DNA of 64,000 nt from Xanthomonas arboricola (GCF_003353015.1 NZ_QREM01000010.1:140912-204911), one strand, 5' to 3'; positions 9,622-20,232 are shown, numbered from the stretch's first letter. A program made the numbers and translations. The notes: generated by a model from the letters alone, not told the origin.

Positions 9622-10038
9622 TCAGCCTCGACGCGCCGGCTTCAGCGCCCACGCGCCTTCGCCAAGCAGCGATTGCACGACCAGCAACACCGCCCACAGC
9701 GCCGGGTATTCCCAGCCGCCGCCCGGATTGGAGAAGCCGAAGCCGTTGCCGCCATGCACGCTGACGATGGTGCCCAGCAGCAGCGGCACGCCCAGCAGCC
9801 CGACCCAGCGTGCGTAGATGCCCAGCAGCAGGGACAGGCCCAGGCCGAGTTCCAGCGCAATGGTGAGGTAGGCCAGCGCGCCCGGCAGGCCGAGCGACTG
9901 GAAATAGGCCACGGTGCCGGCCGGGGTGAACACCAGCAACTTGGTCAGGCCATGCGCCAGGAACAGCGCGCCCAGGCTGATGCGCAGCAAGGCCGCGCCA
10001 TAGGCAGCGGTACGCGGAGAAGCGAGGGACGTGGACAT
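9622..10038 (-). CDS. DoxX family membrane protein
   Basis: A 138-residue inner-membrane protein of the DoxX family (quinol-oxidase-subunit-like or redox-associated). Four hydrophobic helices are visible: 'AALLRISLGALFLAHGLTKLL', 'ALAYLTIALELGLGLSLLLGIY', 'WVGLLGVPLLLGTIV' and 'ALWAVLLVVQSLL'. The 'LRISLGALFLAHG' opening is the family signature. The ATG at 10038 has a GGAG upstream; a start nine codons earlier is less likely. It is first gene of a two-gene operon with the DODA dioxygenase and divergent from a LysR gene that probably controls it. Confidence 0.88.
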   Translation of the reverse strand: MSTSLASPRTAAYGAALLRISLGALFLAHGLTKLLVFTPAGTVAYFQSLGLPGALAYLTIALELGLGLSLLLGIYARWVGLLGVPLLLGTIVSVHGGNGFGFSNPGGGWEYPALWAVLLVVQSLLGEGAWALKPARRG

Positions 10039-10082
10039 TGGACGGACTCCAGTGAGGACCTGCACAGCCTATTACCTACAAA

Positions 10083-10112
10083 TTCCTGATAAATAGCTTC
10101 ACTTCGGATAAT
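10083..10112 (+). promoter_or_regulatory. Candidate sigma-70 promoter for the LysR gene
   Basis: TTCCTG (10083-10088) and GATAAT (10107-10112) are spaced by 18 bp, placing a start site about 25 bp before the LysR ATG at 10144. The short divergent gap (10039-10143) must also hold the doxX promoter, the usual arrangement for LysR autoregulation. GCTTC and GAAGC half-sites flank the -10 element and could be part of an operator. Confidence 0.45.
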
Positions 10113-10143
10113 TTATTGCACTCGAAGCAACAATCGGATACCG

Positions 10144-11037
10144 ATGGACACCCTCGATGCGATGCGCGTGTTCGCAGCAGTGGCCGAACGCAACGGCTTC
10201 AGCGCCGCCGCCGATGCGCTGGACCGCTCCACCGCCAGCGTGACCCGGCAGGTCGCCGCGCTCGAGCAACGGCTGGGCACCCGCCTGCTCAACCGCACCA
10301 CCCGGCGGGTCAGCCTGACCAGTGCCGGCACCGCGTACTACCAGCGCTGCCTGCAACTGCTGGCCGACCTGGACGATCTGGAGGCCACGGTCGGCGCGCA
10401 GGCGCTGGAGCCGGCCGGGGTGCTGCGCGTCAACGCGCCGGTAAGTTATGGCATCGAGCGCCTGGCCGCGCTGCTGCCGGACTTCTGCGCGCGCTACCCG
10501 CAGGTGGAACTGGACCTGTCGCTGTCGGACCGGCTGGTGGACATGGTCGAGGAAGGCTTCGATGTGGCCATCCGCATCACCCGCCAGCCGGCGCCGACCC
10601 TGATCGCCCGGCGCCTGGGCACGGTGCGCCTGGTGCCCTGTGCGGCGCCGGCCTACCTGGCCCGCGCCGGCACCCCGACGCATCCGTCCGACCTGGCCGG
10701 CCACGACTGCCTGCTGTACCACTACTCGCCCAACGGCGACGAGGTGCGCTTCCATGGGCCCGATGGCGATAGCGACGTCCGCCTCCACGGCAACCTGCGC
10801 GCCAACAACGGGCATGTGCTGAGCGCGGCGGCGCTGGCCGGGCTGGGCATCGCGATCCAGCCGGACTTCCTGGCCGACGAGCATCTGGCCACCGGCCGGC
10901 TGGTGCGCATCCTTCCGCAGTACGCACTGGGGGAGATCGGCATCTTTGCCGTCTATACCAGCCGCAGCCACCTGGCCCCGAAGGTCCGCAGCTTCATCGA
11001 TTACCTGGTCGAGCGCATGGGCGCTGGCGGGCGCTGA
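10144..11037 (+). CDS. LysR family transcriptional regulator
   Basis: A 297-residue LysR regulator. Residues 1-60 are the winged helix-turn-helix (MDTLDAMRVFAAVAERNGFSAAADALDRSTASVTRQ). The substrate-binding domain follows (LRVNAPVSYGIERLAALLPDF; GFDVAIRITRQPAPTLIARRLG; GLGIAIQPDFLADEHL). The sequence belongs to the large group controlling oxidoreductases and efflux. It is divergent from doxX-ygiD with a 105-bp shared promoter region, so these are the likely targets. The quinone reductase downstream (gap 93 bp) may be another. The inducer is unknown. Confidence 0.93.
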   Translation: MDTLDAMRVFAAVAERNGFSAAADALDRSTASVTRQVAALEQRLGTRLLNRTTRRVSLTSAGTAYYQRCLQLLADLDDLEATVGAQALEPAGVLRVNAPVSYGIERLAALLPDFCARYPQVELDLSLSDRLVDMVEEGFDVAIRITRQPAPTLIARRLGTVRLVPCAAPAYLARAGTPTHPSDLAGHDCLLYHYSPNGDEVRFHGPDGDSDVRLHGNLRANNGHVLSAAALAGLGIAIQPDFLADEHLATGRLVRILPQYALGEIGIFAVYTSRSHLAPKVRSFIDYLVERMGAGGR

Positions 11038-11130
11038 CGAGCCCGGCAACAGTACGTCCCGTCGATGGTCATTAACCTGACACCGCATGTGTGCCCACAA
11101 TCCGGGTCCCCTCGACCCACAGGATTGCCC

Positions 11131-11700
11131 ATGAGCAAGATTGCCATCATCTATTTCAGCGGCTACGGCCATACCGTCAAGCTGGCCGAAGCCGTGCATG
11201 CCGGTGCCGCCAGTGTCGGCGAGGCCACGCTGTACCGCATCGACCAGGACGGCAACCTGCCCGACGACGCCTGGGAGGCGATCGGCGCCGCCGACGCCAT
11301 CATCTACGGCAGCCCCACCTACATGGGCGGGCCGGCGTGGCAGTTCAAGAAGTTTGCCGATGCCAGCTCCAAGCCGTGGTTTGCGCAGGCCTGGAAGGAC
11401 AAGATCGCCGCCGGCTTCACCAACTCGGCCTCGGTGAACGGCGACAAGTACGCCACCATCCAGTATTTCTGGACCTTGTCGCAGCAGCACGGCCAGGTCT
11501 GGGTCGGTACCGGCCTGCTGCCGGCCAACACCAAGGCGCACGGTCCGCAGGACATCAACTGGACTGCCGGCTCGGCAGGCGCGCTGGCGATCTCGCCCTC
11601 CGATGCCTCGCCGGAAGAAGCGCCGCGCAGCGGCGATCTGGAAACCGCCAGGCTGCTCGGCAAGCGCGTGGCCGAATTCGCCGGCAAGCTCAAGGGCTGA
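11131..11700 (+). CDS. Flavodoxin-like NAD(P)H:quinone oxidoreductase (WrbA-like)
   Basis: A 189-residue FMN flavoprotein. 'SKIAIIYFSGYGHTVKLAEAVHAGA' is the FMN phosphate-binding loop of the flavodoxin fold; 'DAIIYGSPTYMGGPAWQFKKFADAS' and 'KIAAGFTNSASVNGD' bind the isoalloxazine ring. WrbA-type enzymes reduce quinones by two electrons and so avoid semiquinone stress; compared with WrbA the central loop differs, so this is a paralogue. The start at 11131 has AGGA seven bases upstream. It lies beside a LysR gene and an aldo/keto reductase, fitting a role in carbonyl or quinone detoxification. Confidence 0.9.
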   Translation: MSKIAIIYFSGYGHTVKLAEAVHAGAASVGEATLYRIDQDGNLPDDAWEAIGAADAIIYGSPTYMGGPAWQFKKFADASSKPWFAQAWKDKIAAGFTNSASVNGDKYATIQYFWTLSQQHGQVWVGTGLLPANTKAHGPQDINWTAGSAGALAISPSDASPEEAPRSGDLETARLLGKRVAEFAGKLKG

Positions 11701-11923
11701 ACCGGCCGCTGCTGGCGCCCGCGTAACCACACCCGTGCATGGCGGTGGGCCCCTGGCCTGCTTCCATGTGCGGGGCTTGCGTCGAGTCGCAGCGCGCGTC
11801 CGGTGTGCGTGATGTGCCGCCGAACGCCTGCCCTGTCGCGCGTCGTCGTACGGGCCACATCGTGCTAACGCGCGCCGCCGCATCCTCCCCTGACGTTTTC
11901 GCCGCACGGAGTTTTTCTCCACC

Positions 11924-12919
<996 letters not shown>

Positions 12920-13037
12920 GCGGTACGCGTGGAAGCGCACGCCGCCGCGGTGGCCCGGCGATGGCGTGCGCTCACGCCATCGCACCGGCATGGCTCGCAC
13001 ACTGGGCCTCACCGCCATCCGAGTGCCGCGTCCTGCC

Positions 13038-13733
13038 ATGCTGTCCTTCGTGATCCCCGCCCATGACGAGGCTGCGCTGATCGGCCAGACGCTGCAGTGC
13101 CTGCACGCCTGTGCGCAGGCCCTGCAGCTGGACTACGAGGTGGTCGTGGTGGCCGATGCCTGCGAGGACGCCACCGCCGCCATCGCGCGCGCGGCCGGTG
13201 CACAGGTGCTGGAGGTGCAATTGCGCCATATCGCCGCCACCCGCAACGCCGGCGCGCAGCAGGCGCAAGGCGATCGCCTGCTGTTCCTGGACGCCGATAC
13301 GCTGGTCAACCCGCAGGTGCTCGGCGCCGCGCTGGCGGCGCTGGATGCCGGTGCGGTCGGCGGTGGCGCGCAGGTGCACCTGCAGGGCAGGCGCGTGTGG
13401 TTCGAGCGCGCGGTACAGGCGCTGTTCGGTTGGTTGTTTCGTGTCGGCGGCATCGCACCGGGCTGCTTCCTGTTCTGCACGCGCGCCGCATTCGTCAGCG
13501 CCGGCGGCTTCGATACGCGTTACTACGCCGGCGAAGACGTGGCCTTGAGCCGCGCGCTGGCGCGCTGCGGGCGGTTCGCGATCCTGCGCCAGACCGTGCA
13601 CACCTCCGACCGCAAGCTGCGCAGCTTTTCCAAGCGCGAGCACCTGGGCCTGCTGCTGCGCTTCCTGTGGCGTGGGCGAGGCATGCTGCAGACCCGCGAT
13701 GCGCTGGGCTTCTGGTACCAGCGCCGGCGCTGA
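13038..13733 (+). CDS. Family 2 glycosyltransferase
   Basis: A 231-residue GT-A fold transferase. The nucleotide-sugar site is 'LSFVIPAHDEAALIGQTL', followed by 'DYEVVVVADACEDAT' and the metal-binding DxD 'LLFLDADTLVNP'. The acceptor region contains 'GFDTRYYAGEDVALSRAL' with the catalytic ED. No transmembrane domain beyond a mildly hydrophobic patch near 'LFGWLFRVGGIAPGCFLF'. Similar small GT2 enzymes add sugars to lipid or polyisoprenoid carriers; donor and acceptor are unknown. The ATG at 13038 places the catalytic strand at the very N-terminus, the family norm. Confidence 0.9.
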   Translation: MLSFVIPAHDEAALIGQTLQCLHACAQALQLDYEVVVVADACEDATAAIARAAGAQVLEVQLRHIAATRNAGAQQAQGDRLLFLDADTLVNPQVLGAALAALDAGAVGGGAQVHLQGRRVWFERAVQALFGWLFRVGGIAPGCFLFCTRAAFVSAGGFDTRYYAGEDVALSRALARCGRFAILRQTVHTSDRKLRSFSKREHLGLLLRFLWRGRGMLQTRDALGFWYQRRR

Positions 13734-13848
13734 ACCGCGCGTGTCCGCAGGGCCGCGGTGCCGGCCGCGCGCTGCCCGCGCGTCGGGACGTGGCGACGGC
13801 GGCAATTTACACTGGTATGCCTGTTTTTCGTTTCCGAGTTGCACGCGC

Positions 13849-15954
13849 ATGGCTCCTTTGCACCGTCCCGTCCTGATCGCTGCCCTGTCGGCGGCCTTGC
13901 TGAGCACTGCCGCGTGCCACCGCGATGGCGCCTCGCCGGCAACGACGGCGCATGCCAAGCCCACGCCCACCACGCCCAAGCTGGGCGATTTCGGTTTCGA
14001 TGCGGCGGGCATGGATCGCAGCGTGGCCGCAGGCGACGACTTCTTCAGCTATGCCGGCGGCAACTGGGTCAAGACCACCCGGATTCCGGACGACCGCTCC
14101 AGCTTCAACAGCTTCGTCAGCATCGCGATCGAGACCGAGCAGCACAGCCGCGACATCATCGAAGGCGCCGCCGCCAACGACCGCGTCACCGGCGAAGACA
14201 AGCAGATCGGCGACTACTACGCCGCCTACATGGATGAAGCCGGGATCGAGGCCAAGGGCGTGCGCCCGGTACAGCCGGAACTGGACGCGATCGCGCAGCT
14301 GGACGACAAACAGGCGCTGGCGCGCACCCTGGGCGGCCAGCTGCGCGCCGACGTGGATCTGCTCAACTCCACCAACTTCTATACCGACCGGCTGTTCGGC
14401 CTGTGGATCTCGCAGGACCTGCATCACCCCGGCCGCTACGTGCCGTACCTGGTGCAGGGCGGCCTGGGCATGCCGGACCGCAGCTTCTATCTGGACGACG
14501 GACGCATGACGCAGATGCGCGAGGCCTACCGCGCGCACATCGTCAAGCTGCTGGAACTGGCCGGCATCGCCGATGCGGCGGCCAGGGCCGAGCGCATCCT
14601 GGCCCTGGAAACCGCGATGGCACGCGTGCACGCCACCGCCGAACAGACCAACGACGTGCAGGCCGGCGCCAATGCCTGGAAACAGGCCGATTTCGCGCGT
14701 AATGCGCCTGGCCTGGATTGGGCGCCGTTCTTCGAAGCGGCCGGCCTGAAGGCACAGCAGGATTTCATCGTCTGGCAGCCCGGTGCGGTGACCGGGTTGT
14801 CGGCGCTGGTGCGCTCCGAACCGCTGCAGGCCTGGAAGGATTACCTGAGCTTTCGTGCCCTGGACCGCGCCTCGCCGTATCTGTCCAAGGCCTTTGCCGA
14901 CGAGCGCTTCGCGTTCTACGGCACCACACTGGAAGGCACGCCGCAGCAACGCCAGCGCTGGAAACGCGGCATCGACGCCACCAACGCGGCCCTGGGCGAA
15001 GCGGTGGGCGAGCGTTACGTGCACAAGTACGTCAGCGCCCAGACCAAGACCCGTGCCGAGGAGATGGTCAGGAACATCGTCACCGCCTTCGGCAAGCGCA
15101 TCGACGCGCTGGCGTGGATGAGCCCGGAAACCAAGCAGCATGCCAAGGCCAAGATCGCCGGGCTGACCGTGGCGGTGGGTTATCCGGAGACCTGGCGCGA
15201 CTACAGCGGGCTGGATGTGCGCCGCGACGATGCGCTGGGCAATGTGCAGCGCTCGGAGCTGTTCGAGTACCGGCGCAATCTGGCCAAGCTGGGCAAGTCG
15301 GTGGATCACCGCGAGTGGTACCTGCTGCCGCAGGAGGTCAACGCGCTGAACGTGCCGCTGGAAAACCGCCTGCTGTTTCCGGCGGCGATCCTGCAGCCGC
15401 CGTTCTTCGACCCGGCGGCCGACGACGCGGTGAACTACGGCGCCATCGGCGCGGTGATCGGCCACGAGATCAGCCACAGCTTCGACAACATGGGCGCGCA
15501 GTTCGACGAACATGGCGAGCTGCACAACTGGTGGACGCCGCAGGACCTGAAAAAATTCGCGGCCGCCGGCGATGCGCTCGCAGCGCAGTTCAGCGCCTAC
15601 AAGCCGTTCGACGATCTGAGCGTCAACGGCAAGCTGACGCTGGGCGAGAACATCGCCGATGTTGCCGGCCTGGCCACTGCCTACGACGCCTACCAGCTGT
15701 CGCTGCAGGGCAAGCAGCCGCAGACCATCGACGGGTTCAGCCCGGACCAGCGCTTCTTCCTGGGCTTTGCGCAGGCCTGGCGCGGCAAGTACCGCGACGC
15801 GGCGCTGCGCAATGCCGTGCTCACCGACGTGCACGCCCCCGGGCGCTTCCGGACGCAGACCGTGCGCAACCTCGATGCCTGGTATCCGGCCTTCGATGTG
15901 CAGCCGGGCCAGCAGTTGTATCTGGCGCCCGCGCAGCGGGTGCGGATCTGGTAG
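13849..15954 (+). CDS. M13 family metallopeptidase (neprilysin/PepO-like lipoprotein)
   Basis: A 701-residue zinc endopeptidase. A hydrophobic leader ends in a lipobox-like 'LSTAAC', so it is probably a lipoprotein exported to the envelope. The M13 N-terminal domain starts at 'AAGDDFFSYAGGNWVKT'. The C-terminal catalytic domain carries NYGAIGAVIGHEISHSFD with HExxH zinc ligands, and GENIADVAG with the third ligand Glu and the supporting Asp. It ends in '...RVRIW', the terminal Trp typical of M13 enzymes. Family members cleave peptides of up to about 40 residues. The upstream frame extension lies in non-conserved sequence, so the ATG at 13849 was chosen. Confidence 0.95.
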   Translation: MAPLHRPVLIAALSAALLSTAACHRDGASPATTAHAKPTPTTPKLGDFGFDAAGMDRSVAAGDDFFSYAGGNWVKTTRIPDDRSSFNSFVSIAIETEQHSRDIIEGAAANDRVTGEDKQIGDYYAAYMDEAGIEAKGVRPVQPELDAIAQLDDKQALARTLGGQLRADVDLLNSTNFYTDRLFGLWISQDLHHPGRYVPYLVQGGLGMPDRSFYLDDGRMTQMREAYRAHIVKLLELAGIADAAARAERILALETAMARVHATAEQTNDVQAGANAWKQADFARNAPGLDWAPFFEAAGLKAQQDFIVWQPGAVTGLSALVRSEPLQAWKDYLSFRALDRASPYLSKAFADERFAFYGTTLEGTPQQRQRWKRGIDATNAALGEAVGERYVHKYVSAQTKTRAEEMVRNIVTAFGKRIDALAWMSPETKQHAKAKIAGLTVAVGYPETWRDYSGLDVRRDDALGNVQRSELFEYRRNLAKLGKSVDHREWYLLPQEVNALNVPLENRLLFPAAILQPPFFDPAADDAVNYGAIGAVIGHEISHSFDNMGAQFDEHGELHNWWTPQDLKKFAAAGDALAAQFSAYKPFDDLSVNGKLTLGENIADVAGLATAYDAYQLSLQGKQPQTIDGFSPDQRFFLGFAQAWRGKYRDAALRNAVLTDVHAPGRFRTQTVRNLDAWYPAFDVQPGQQLYLAPAQRVRIW

Positions 15955-15963
15955 CGCACTGGC

Positions 15964-16000
15964 CCCTCACCTTCTCGGGAGAGGGGTTGGGGCGAGGGGA
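15964..16000. repeat. CTCGGGAGAGGGG-type intergenic repeat
   Basis: The string CTCACCTTCTCGGGAGAGGG followed by a TTGGGGCGAGGGG tail is one half of a repeat commonly seen between Xanthomonas genes. The outer CCTCACC and GGGCGAGGGG partly complement each other. It sits between two convergent stop codons (15954 and 16065) and may serve as a transcript end. Confidence 0.5.
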
Positions 16001-16064
16001 CGGCCACAGGGCGCACCATCCCCCGCGTCACACACCGCCCTGCATGCCGAACAAGCACGCGCGC

Positions 16065-17003
16065 TCACCGCTCCACTGGCCACTCCAGCAACATCGCCTG
16101 CGGCAGCTGCATGCGACGGCACGCGCGTGCCGACAGTCCGTCGCGTAGCGCGGTGCGGAACAAGGGCGACAGGCTGCGCAGCAAGCGCGCCGACGCATGC
16201 GCCTGTGCGCGCTGGGTGGTGGTGCGGCCGAGCATGTCGCTGGCCCAGCCGGGCAACAAGGCGGTCCCGGCACCGAGGAATACGCCGCGCGACAGCCCGG
16301 CCGCCGGCACCGGCAACTGGATGCCGGTCAGGATGTCGAGCACCTCGCGCGAGCGCGTGTCCATGCGCAACTGCCCGCGCACGCTGGCGAAATACGCATC
16401 GACCTGCGCCTCGCTGGCGGGTACATCGGCCGCGCCCAGCGCTTCGGCGACACGTCGCGCTTCGTCGTAGTACCGGTCGGCGATGCGTACCGGCACGTCG
16501 CGGCAATAACGTCGGCAGCCCTGCAGGAAACCATAGGCCTCGGTGACGTGCACCCAGGTCAGCAACTGCGGGTCGTTGGCGTCGTAGGGCAGGCCGTCGG
16601 CGGTGTGGCCGTGGACATGCGCATGGATGCTGCGCACGCGGGCGATCAATTGCTCGGCCTCGGCGCGCGGGGCGTAGGTGGTGCCGGCGACGAAATTGGT
16701 GGTGCGCCGCAGCCGCCCGATCAGGTCGGCGCGGAAGTTGGAATGGTCGTAGACCCCGGCCAGCGCGCGTGGGTGCAGCAGTTGCAGCATCAGGGCGCAC
16801 AATCCGCCGGACAGCATGCCGGGAAATTCCGAATGCACCCGCCAGGTGACACTGTCGGGCCCGAAGATGCCGGGATCGCCGAGGGGCTGGTCGTAGTCGA
16901 TGCTGCTCTGGCCGCGCGGAAACGCGCCCAGCACCCAGCGATGGATCTGCCTGGCGGCAGGGGCGGTAAGGGTACGCAGGACGGCTGACATGCGCGCAAG
17001 CAT
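16065..17003 (-). CDS. MpaB/DUF2236 family oxygenase-like protein
   Basis: A 312-residue protein of the DUF2236 family, which includes MpaB and latex-clearing protein and in characterised members binds haem b. Family features: 'GDPGIFGPDSVTWRVHSEFPGML', 'LMLQLLHPRALAGVYDHSNFRADL', 'RRTTNFVAGTTYAPRAEAE', 'VRSIHAHVHG' and 'LLTWVHVTEAYGF'. The two histidine-rich motifs are the usual haem-region residues. The reaction is not known in Xanthomonas. Start uncertain: ATG at 17003 or the in-frame ATG at 16991. A degenerate G-rich repeat (17044-17072) lies just upstream. Confidence 0.85.
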   Translation of the reverse strand: MLARMSAVLRTLTAPAARQIHRWVLGAFPRGQSSIDYDQPLGDPGIFGPDSVTWRVHSEFPGMLSGGLCALMLQLLHPRALAGVYDHSNFRADLIGRLRRTTNFVAGTTYAPRAEAEQLIARVRSIHAHVHGHTADGLPYDANDPQLLTWVHVTEAYGFLQGCRRYCRDVPVRIADRYYDEARRVAEALGAADVPASEAQVDAYFASVRGQLRMDTRSREVLDILTGIQLPVPAAGLSRGVFLGAGTALLPGWASDMLGRTTTQRAQAHASARLLRSLSPLFRTALRDGLSARACRRMQLPQAMLLEWPVER

Positions 17004-17043
17004 ACCGAGCCGGCTGCAAGGCCGCGTCGTGGCGCTGAGGGGC

Positions 17044-17072
17044 CGGGATTGGGGAGTTGGGATTGGTGAATG
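17044..17072. repeat. Degenerate GGGATTGGGG intergenic repeat
   Basis: A G-rich string (GGGATTGGGGAGTTGGGATTGG) lies 40 bp upstream of the DUF2236 gene. It closely resembles the string at 7215-7249, also near the start of a leftward gene. Confidence 0.5.
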
Positions 17073-17523
17073 GCGGCCCTGTGTTCGCTGCGCGTCCCCA
17101 TGCGCATCGACATCGCGACGGGTGCTTGCCCGCCCGTCGCCTGACCTTGCGCGGCATGGGTGCTTGCGCGGCGCTCACGCGATCTGTACGCCGGAATCGA
17201 TTGCGCGCCGGTCGCACCCGCCTCGATTACGGATGCACTCACGCAGACGCGAGTGTGCAGTGCAGCAAGAATGGCGACGCACGGCGGCTCCCGTCGTTCG
17301 GCAAACGCTGCAAAGCGCCTGAATACCGCGATTTGTGCGCCGGTACTCAGGATTGGCCGCGCATCGGATCGCAGCAGGCATTGCCATGCACAGCGAAAGT
17401 GCTAGAACTAGGCCGTCCGCGCACAGGCCTGCAGCATTGCCAGCCGTTGCCCGGTCGCTCCAGGGCACCGGCGTTGCCGGATGCAGCAAGTCGTTCGTAC
17501 CAGCCATCCGTCAGGAGCTTGTC

Positions 17524-18153
17524 ATGATCGCTTTGTTCCAGGGTTTGGGCCTGCTATTGCAGGACAACGCACTCCATCGGCTCCCCTTCGACGAGCAGGT
17601 CGCGCACTGGCGCGAGAAGACCGACGACCAGCTCGACCAGGAGCTCAATCTGCTCAAGGTGGCCAAGAAACAGTGGGTGATCGCCTCGATCATCGGCTGG
17701 CAGGCGATCTCGCTGGTGTTGCTGGGCGTGATCACCCATCAGCTGTGGCAGAACGACTACCACCTCACCTTCAGCCGCGTGGTGATCATCTTTACCTCGT
17801 GGGCCTCGATCCTGTTCGTCATGTGGTACATCGCCGACCTGTTCGACCACAGCGCCGGTTTCGAGCGGTGGTTGCGCGCCTTCAACAGCCGCGCGCGGGT
17901 GACCCCGGATGCCGACTCGGTCGAGTGCGTGGCCGACGCGCTGGACATGACACGCCGCTACCCGGAAGTGCTGCGCTACAAGCAGGAGGTCAGTTCCAGG
18001 CGCGAATTGCGCCACGAGGACATCGTCAACATGCGCGAGATGGGGCGGCTGCGCCGCTACACCGAATTGCTGCGCGACCTGGACCGTTTCGACGGTGCGC
18101 CGCGGCTGGTGGCCAACACCAATTCCCATAGCGCAGCAGGGTCGCTGGCGTAG
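17524..18153 (+). CDS. Membrane protein of unknown function, two transmembrane helices
   Basis: A 209-residue protein I do not recognise. It has a hydrophobic N-terminus (MIALFQGLGLLL), an acidic/amphipathic stretch (residues ~24-48, HWREKTDDQLDQELNLLK), two transmembrane helices at about 51-70 and 86-106, and a hydrophilic C-terminal half with helical 'RRYTELLRDLDRF'. The ATG at 17524 follows an excellent AGGAG; the frame upstream reads as non-coding. It is monocistronic and ends at a strong bidirectional terminator. Function cannot be inferred. Confidence 0.8.
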   Translation: MIALFQGLGLLLQDNALHRLPFDEQVAHWREKTDDQLDQELNLLKVAKKQWVIASIIGWQAISLVLLGVITHQLWQNDYHLTFSRVVIIFTSWASILFVMWYIADLFDHSAGFERWLRAFNSRARVTPDADSVECVADALDMTRRYPEVLRYKQEVSSRRELRHEDIVNMREMGRLRRYTELLRDLDRFDGAPRLVANTNSHSAAGSLA

Positions 18154-18301
18154 CGGTCAAGCGATGCAGGCGATGGCTGCCGCAAGGTGTCGGCAACGCC
18201 GGGCGAAGGCAGACGGATTGATCTGCCCGCTATCTGATCGCTCCAGGACGGGCGCTGCCAGGCGGCGCCAGCCGCTGCGCATCATGGCGTGCGTGGCGAC
18301 C

Positions 18302-18341
18302 AACAAGAACGGCCGGTGCAGTGCACCGGCCGTTCGTTGTT
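18302..18341. terminator. Bidirectional intrinsic terminator
   Basis: A long stem: AACAAGAACGGCCGGTGC pairs with GCACCGGCCGTTCGTTGTT, with one bulged base and a tight loop. It lies between two convergent genes (stops at 18153 and 18394). The A-rich and T-rich feet give U-containing 3' ends in both directions. Confidence 0.75.
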
Positions 18342-18393
18342 CATGCCGCCCGCAGACAGGCGCCCGGTCGATCCGTTGTCAGCAAGCAGGCGC

Positions 18394-19989
18394 CTAGGCC
18401 TGCGCGACGGCCTTCTCCACCGACGGCGTGCGCCAACCGCTGCGCACGCCCCAGATGTAGAACACCGCCCCGACCACCGCGACCACCGCCAGGTCGGTGC
18501 CGTAGCTGAGATAGCCATGCCCGCCGAAGTCGCTGCTGCCGGCCCAGGACAGCAGTGCGATGGTCGGCAGGTAGCAGATCATCCAGGCCGCGCCCTTGAG
18601 GTTACGGCCAAGATCCGGCCAGCCCTGCTTGGCCTGGTAGTAGCAGTACACCGGCAGCGCCACCACCATCAGCAGGATGATCTCGCCGGTCAGCGGCCAG
18701 CGCGCCCAGTACAGCAGCTCGGTGGCCATCACGAAGGCCACGCCGGCCAGCACCGGCAGCGCGGCGATGCGCAGCGGACGATGCAGCTCCGGTGCGTGGC
18801 GACGCAGCGCCATCGCGCTGATCGGGCCGGTGAGGTAGGAGATGATCGTCGCCACCGAGATCACCGCCGCCAGCGTGCCCCAGCCGCGGAAGAAGAACAG
18901 GAACACGAACGACACCGCCAGGTTGAAGAACATCGCCATGCGCGGCACGCCCCAGACCGGGTGCAGCTTGCCCAGCACCGACGGCATGGTGCCGTTCTTT
19001 TCCATGCCGTAGACCATGCGCGCGGTGGTGGCGGTATAGGTGATGCCGGTGCCGCTGGGGCTGACGAACGCATCGATGTACAGCAGCATCGCCAGCCAGT
19101 GCAGGTTGACGATGATGGCCAGCTCGGCGAACGGCGAACGGAAGTCGATGCCGTGCCAGCCGGCCTTGGCCAGCAGGTCCGGCGGCACCGCGCCGATGTA
19201 GGCCACCTGCAGGATCACGTAGACCACCGTGGCCAGCGCGATCGAACCCAGCACCGCGAACGGGATGCTGCGGCCCGGGTTGCGCGCCTCGCCGGCCAGG
19301 TTCACCGGGCTCTGGAAGCCGTTGAAGCTAAAGACGATGCCGGCGGTGGCCACCGCGGTGAGCACCGCGGCCAGGTCGAGCACATGCGCATCGCCGTGGA
19401 TGCCGACGCTGAAGTTCTCGCTGTGGAAGCCGCTGGCGATCAGGGCCACGCCGGTCGCCGCCGGCACCACCAGCTTGAACACGGTGATCAGGGTATTGGA
19501 GCGCGCAAACAGCTTGACGCTCCAGAAGTTGAGGAAGAAATACACCAGCACCAGCACCGCCGAGATCAGCAGGCCGGGCACCGACAACTCCCCCGCTCCG
19601 CCGGGTGCCTGCACATACAGGCCCTGCGCCCAGGCCCACGGCCAGGAGGCCATGTACTGCACCGAGGCCTCGGCCTCGACCGGGATCACCGAGACGATCG
19701 CGATCCAGTTGGCCCAGCCGGCGATGAAGCCCACCAGCGAGCCGTGCGAGTAATGGCTGTAGCGCACCATGCCGCCGGACTCGGGGAACATCGCGCCCAG
19801 TTCGGCGTAGGACAGCGCGATGGTGGTGATGATCGCCGCGCCCAGGATCCAGGCCCAGATCGCGCCGGGGCCAGCCAACCCCGCAGCGCGCCAGGCGCCG
19901 AACAGCCAGCCGGAACCGATGATCGAGCCCAGGCCGGTGAGCATGAGGGCGAAGGGGCCAACGTCGCGGCGTAGCGATTGTTCGGACAT
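18394..19989 (-). CDS. APC superfamily amino-acid permease
   Basis: An inner-membrane secondary transporter of 531 residues with about 12-14 helices. The N-terminal 'FALMLTGLGSIIGSGWLFG' is the APC substrate-site motif in helix 1. 'YAELGAMFPESGGMVRYSHYSHG' (helix 2 to 3) and 'FSFNGFQSPVNLAGEARNPGRSIP' (helix 6 to loop) are also conserved. Substrate is probably an amino acid or related amine, not resolvable here. The ATG at 19989 begins the family N-terminus; the 54 codons upstream in frame are not conserved-looking. It ends at a shared bidirectional terminator. Confidence 0.9.
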   Translation of the reverse strand: MSEQSLRRDVGPFALMLTGLGSIIGSGWLFGAWRAAGLAGPGAIWAWILGAAIITTIALSYAELGAMFPESGGMVRYSHYSHGSLVGFIAGWANWIAIVSVIPVEAEASVQYMASWPWAWAQGLYVQAPGGAGELSVPGLLISAVLVLVYFFLNFWSVKLFARSNTLITVFKLVVPAATGVALIASGFHSENFSVGIHGDAHVLDLAAVLTAVATAGIVFSFNGFQSPVNLAGEARNPGRSIPFAVLGSIALATVVYVILQVAYIGAVPPDLLAKAGWHGIDFRSPFAELAIIVNLHWLAMLLYIDAFVSPSGTGITYTATTARMVYGMEKNGTMPSVLGKLHPVWGVPRMAMFFNLAVSFVFLFFFRGWGTLAAVISVATIISYLTGPISAMALRRHAPELHRPLRIAALPVLAGVAFVMATELLYWARWPLTGEIILLMVVALPVYCYYQAKQGWPDLGRNLKGAAWMICYLPTIALLSWAGSSDFGGHGYLSYGTDLAVVAVVGAVFYIWGVRSGWRTPSVEKAVAQA

Positions 19990-20232
19990 GAGAGCCTGAC
20001 TGTGAGGACGCCGTGAACCGGCAACAAGCCGGCAATGATCGCAGAAGCGGCCGCTGATCGTCAGTGCGTATTCAGGCTTGCGCCGTCCGGAATCCCTGCG
20101 CCGCTGACCGAGTGCCGGTGTGGATGTGCCCGTTTGCGCTCCCACGGGCATTGCCGAAAGCCGCCCTCACCCGCCAGTGCGCTTGCGAGCGGGGCATGCA
20201 TGCGGTCTGGGCAAGCGGCGAAACCGTCGCTG

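Noticed and set aside
18289-19974. Rightward 561-codon open frame opposite the APC permease
   Set aside because: The composition (HRHQDR runs) is typical of the reverse complement of membrane-protein codons; no motif was seen.
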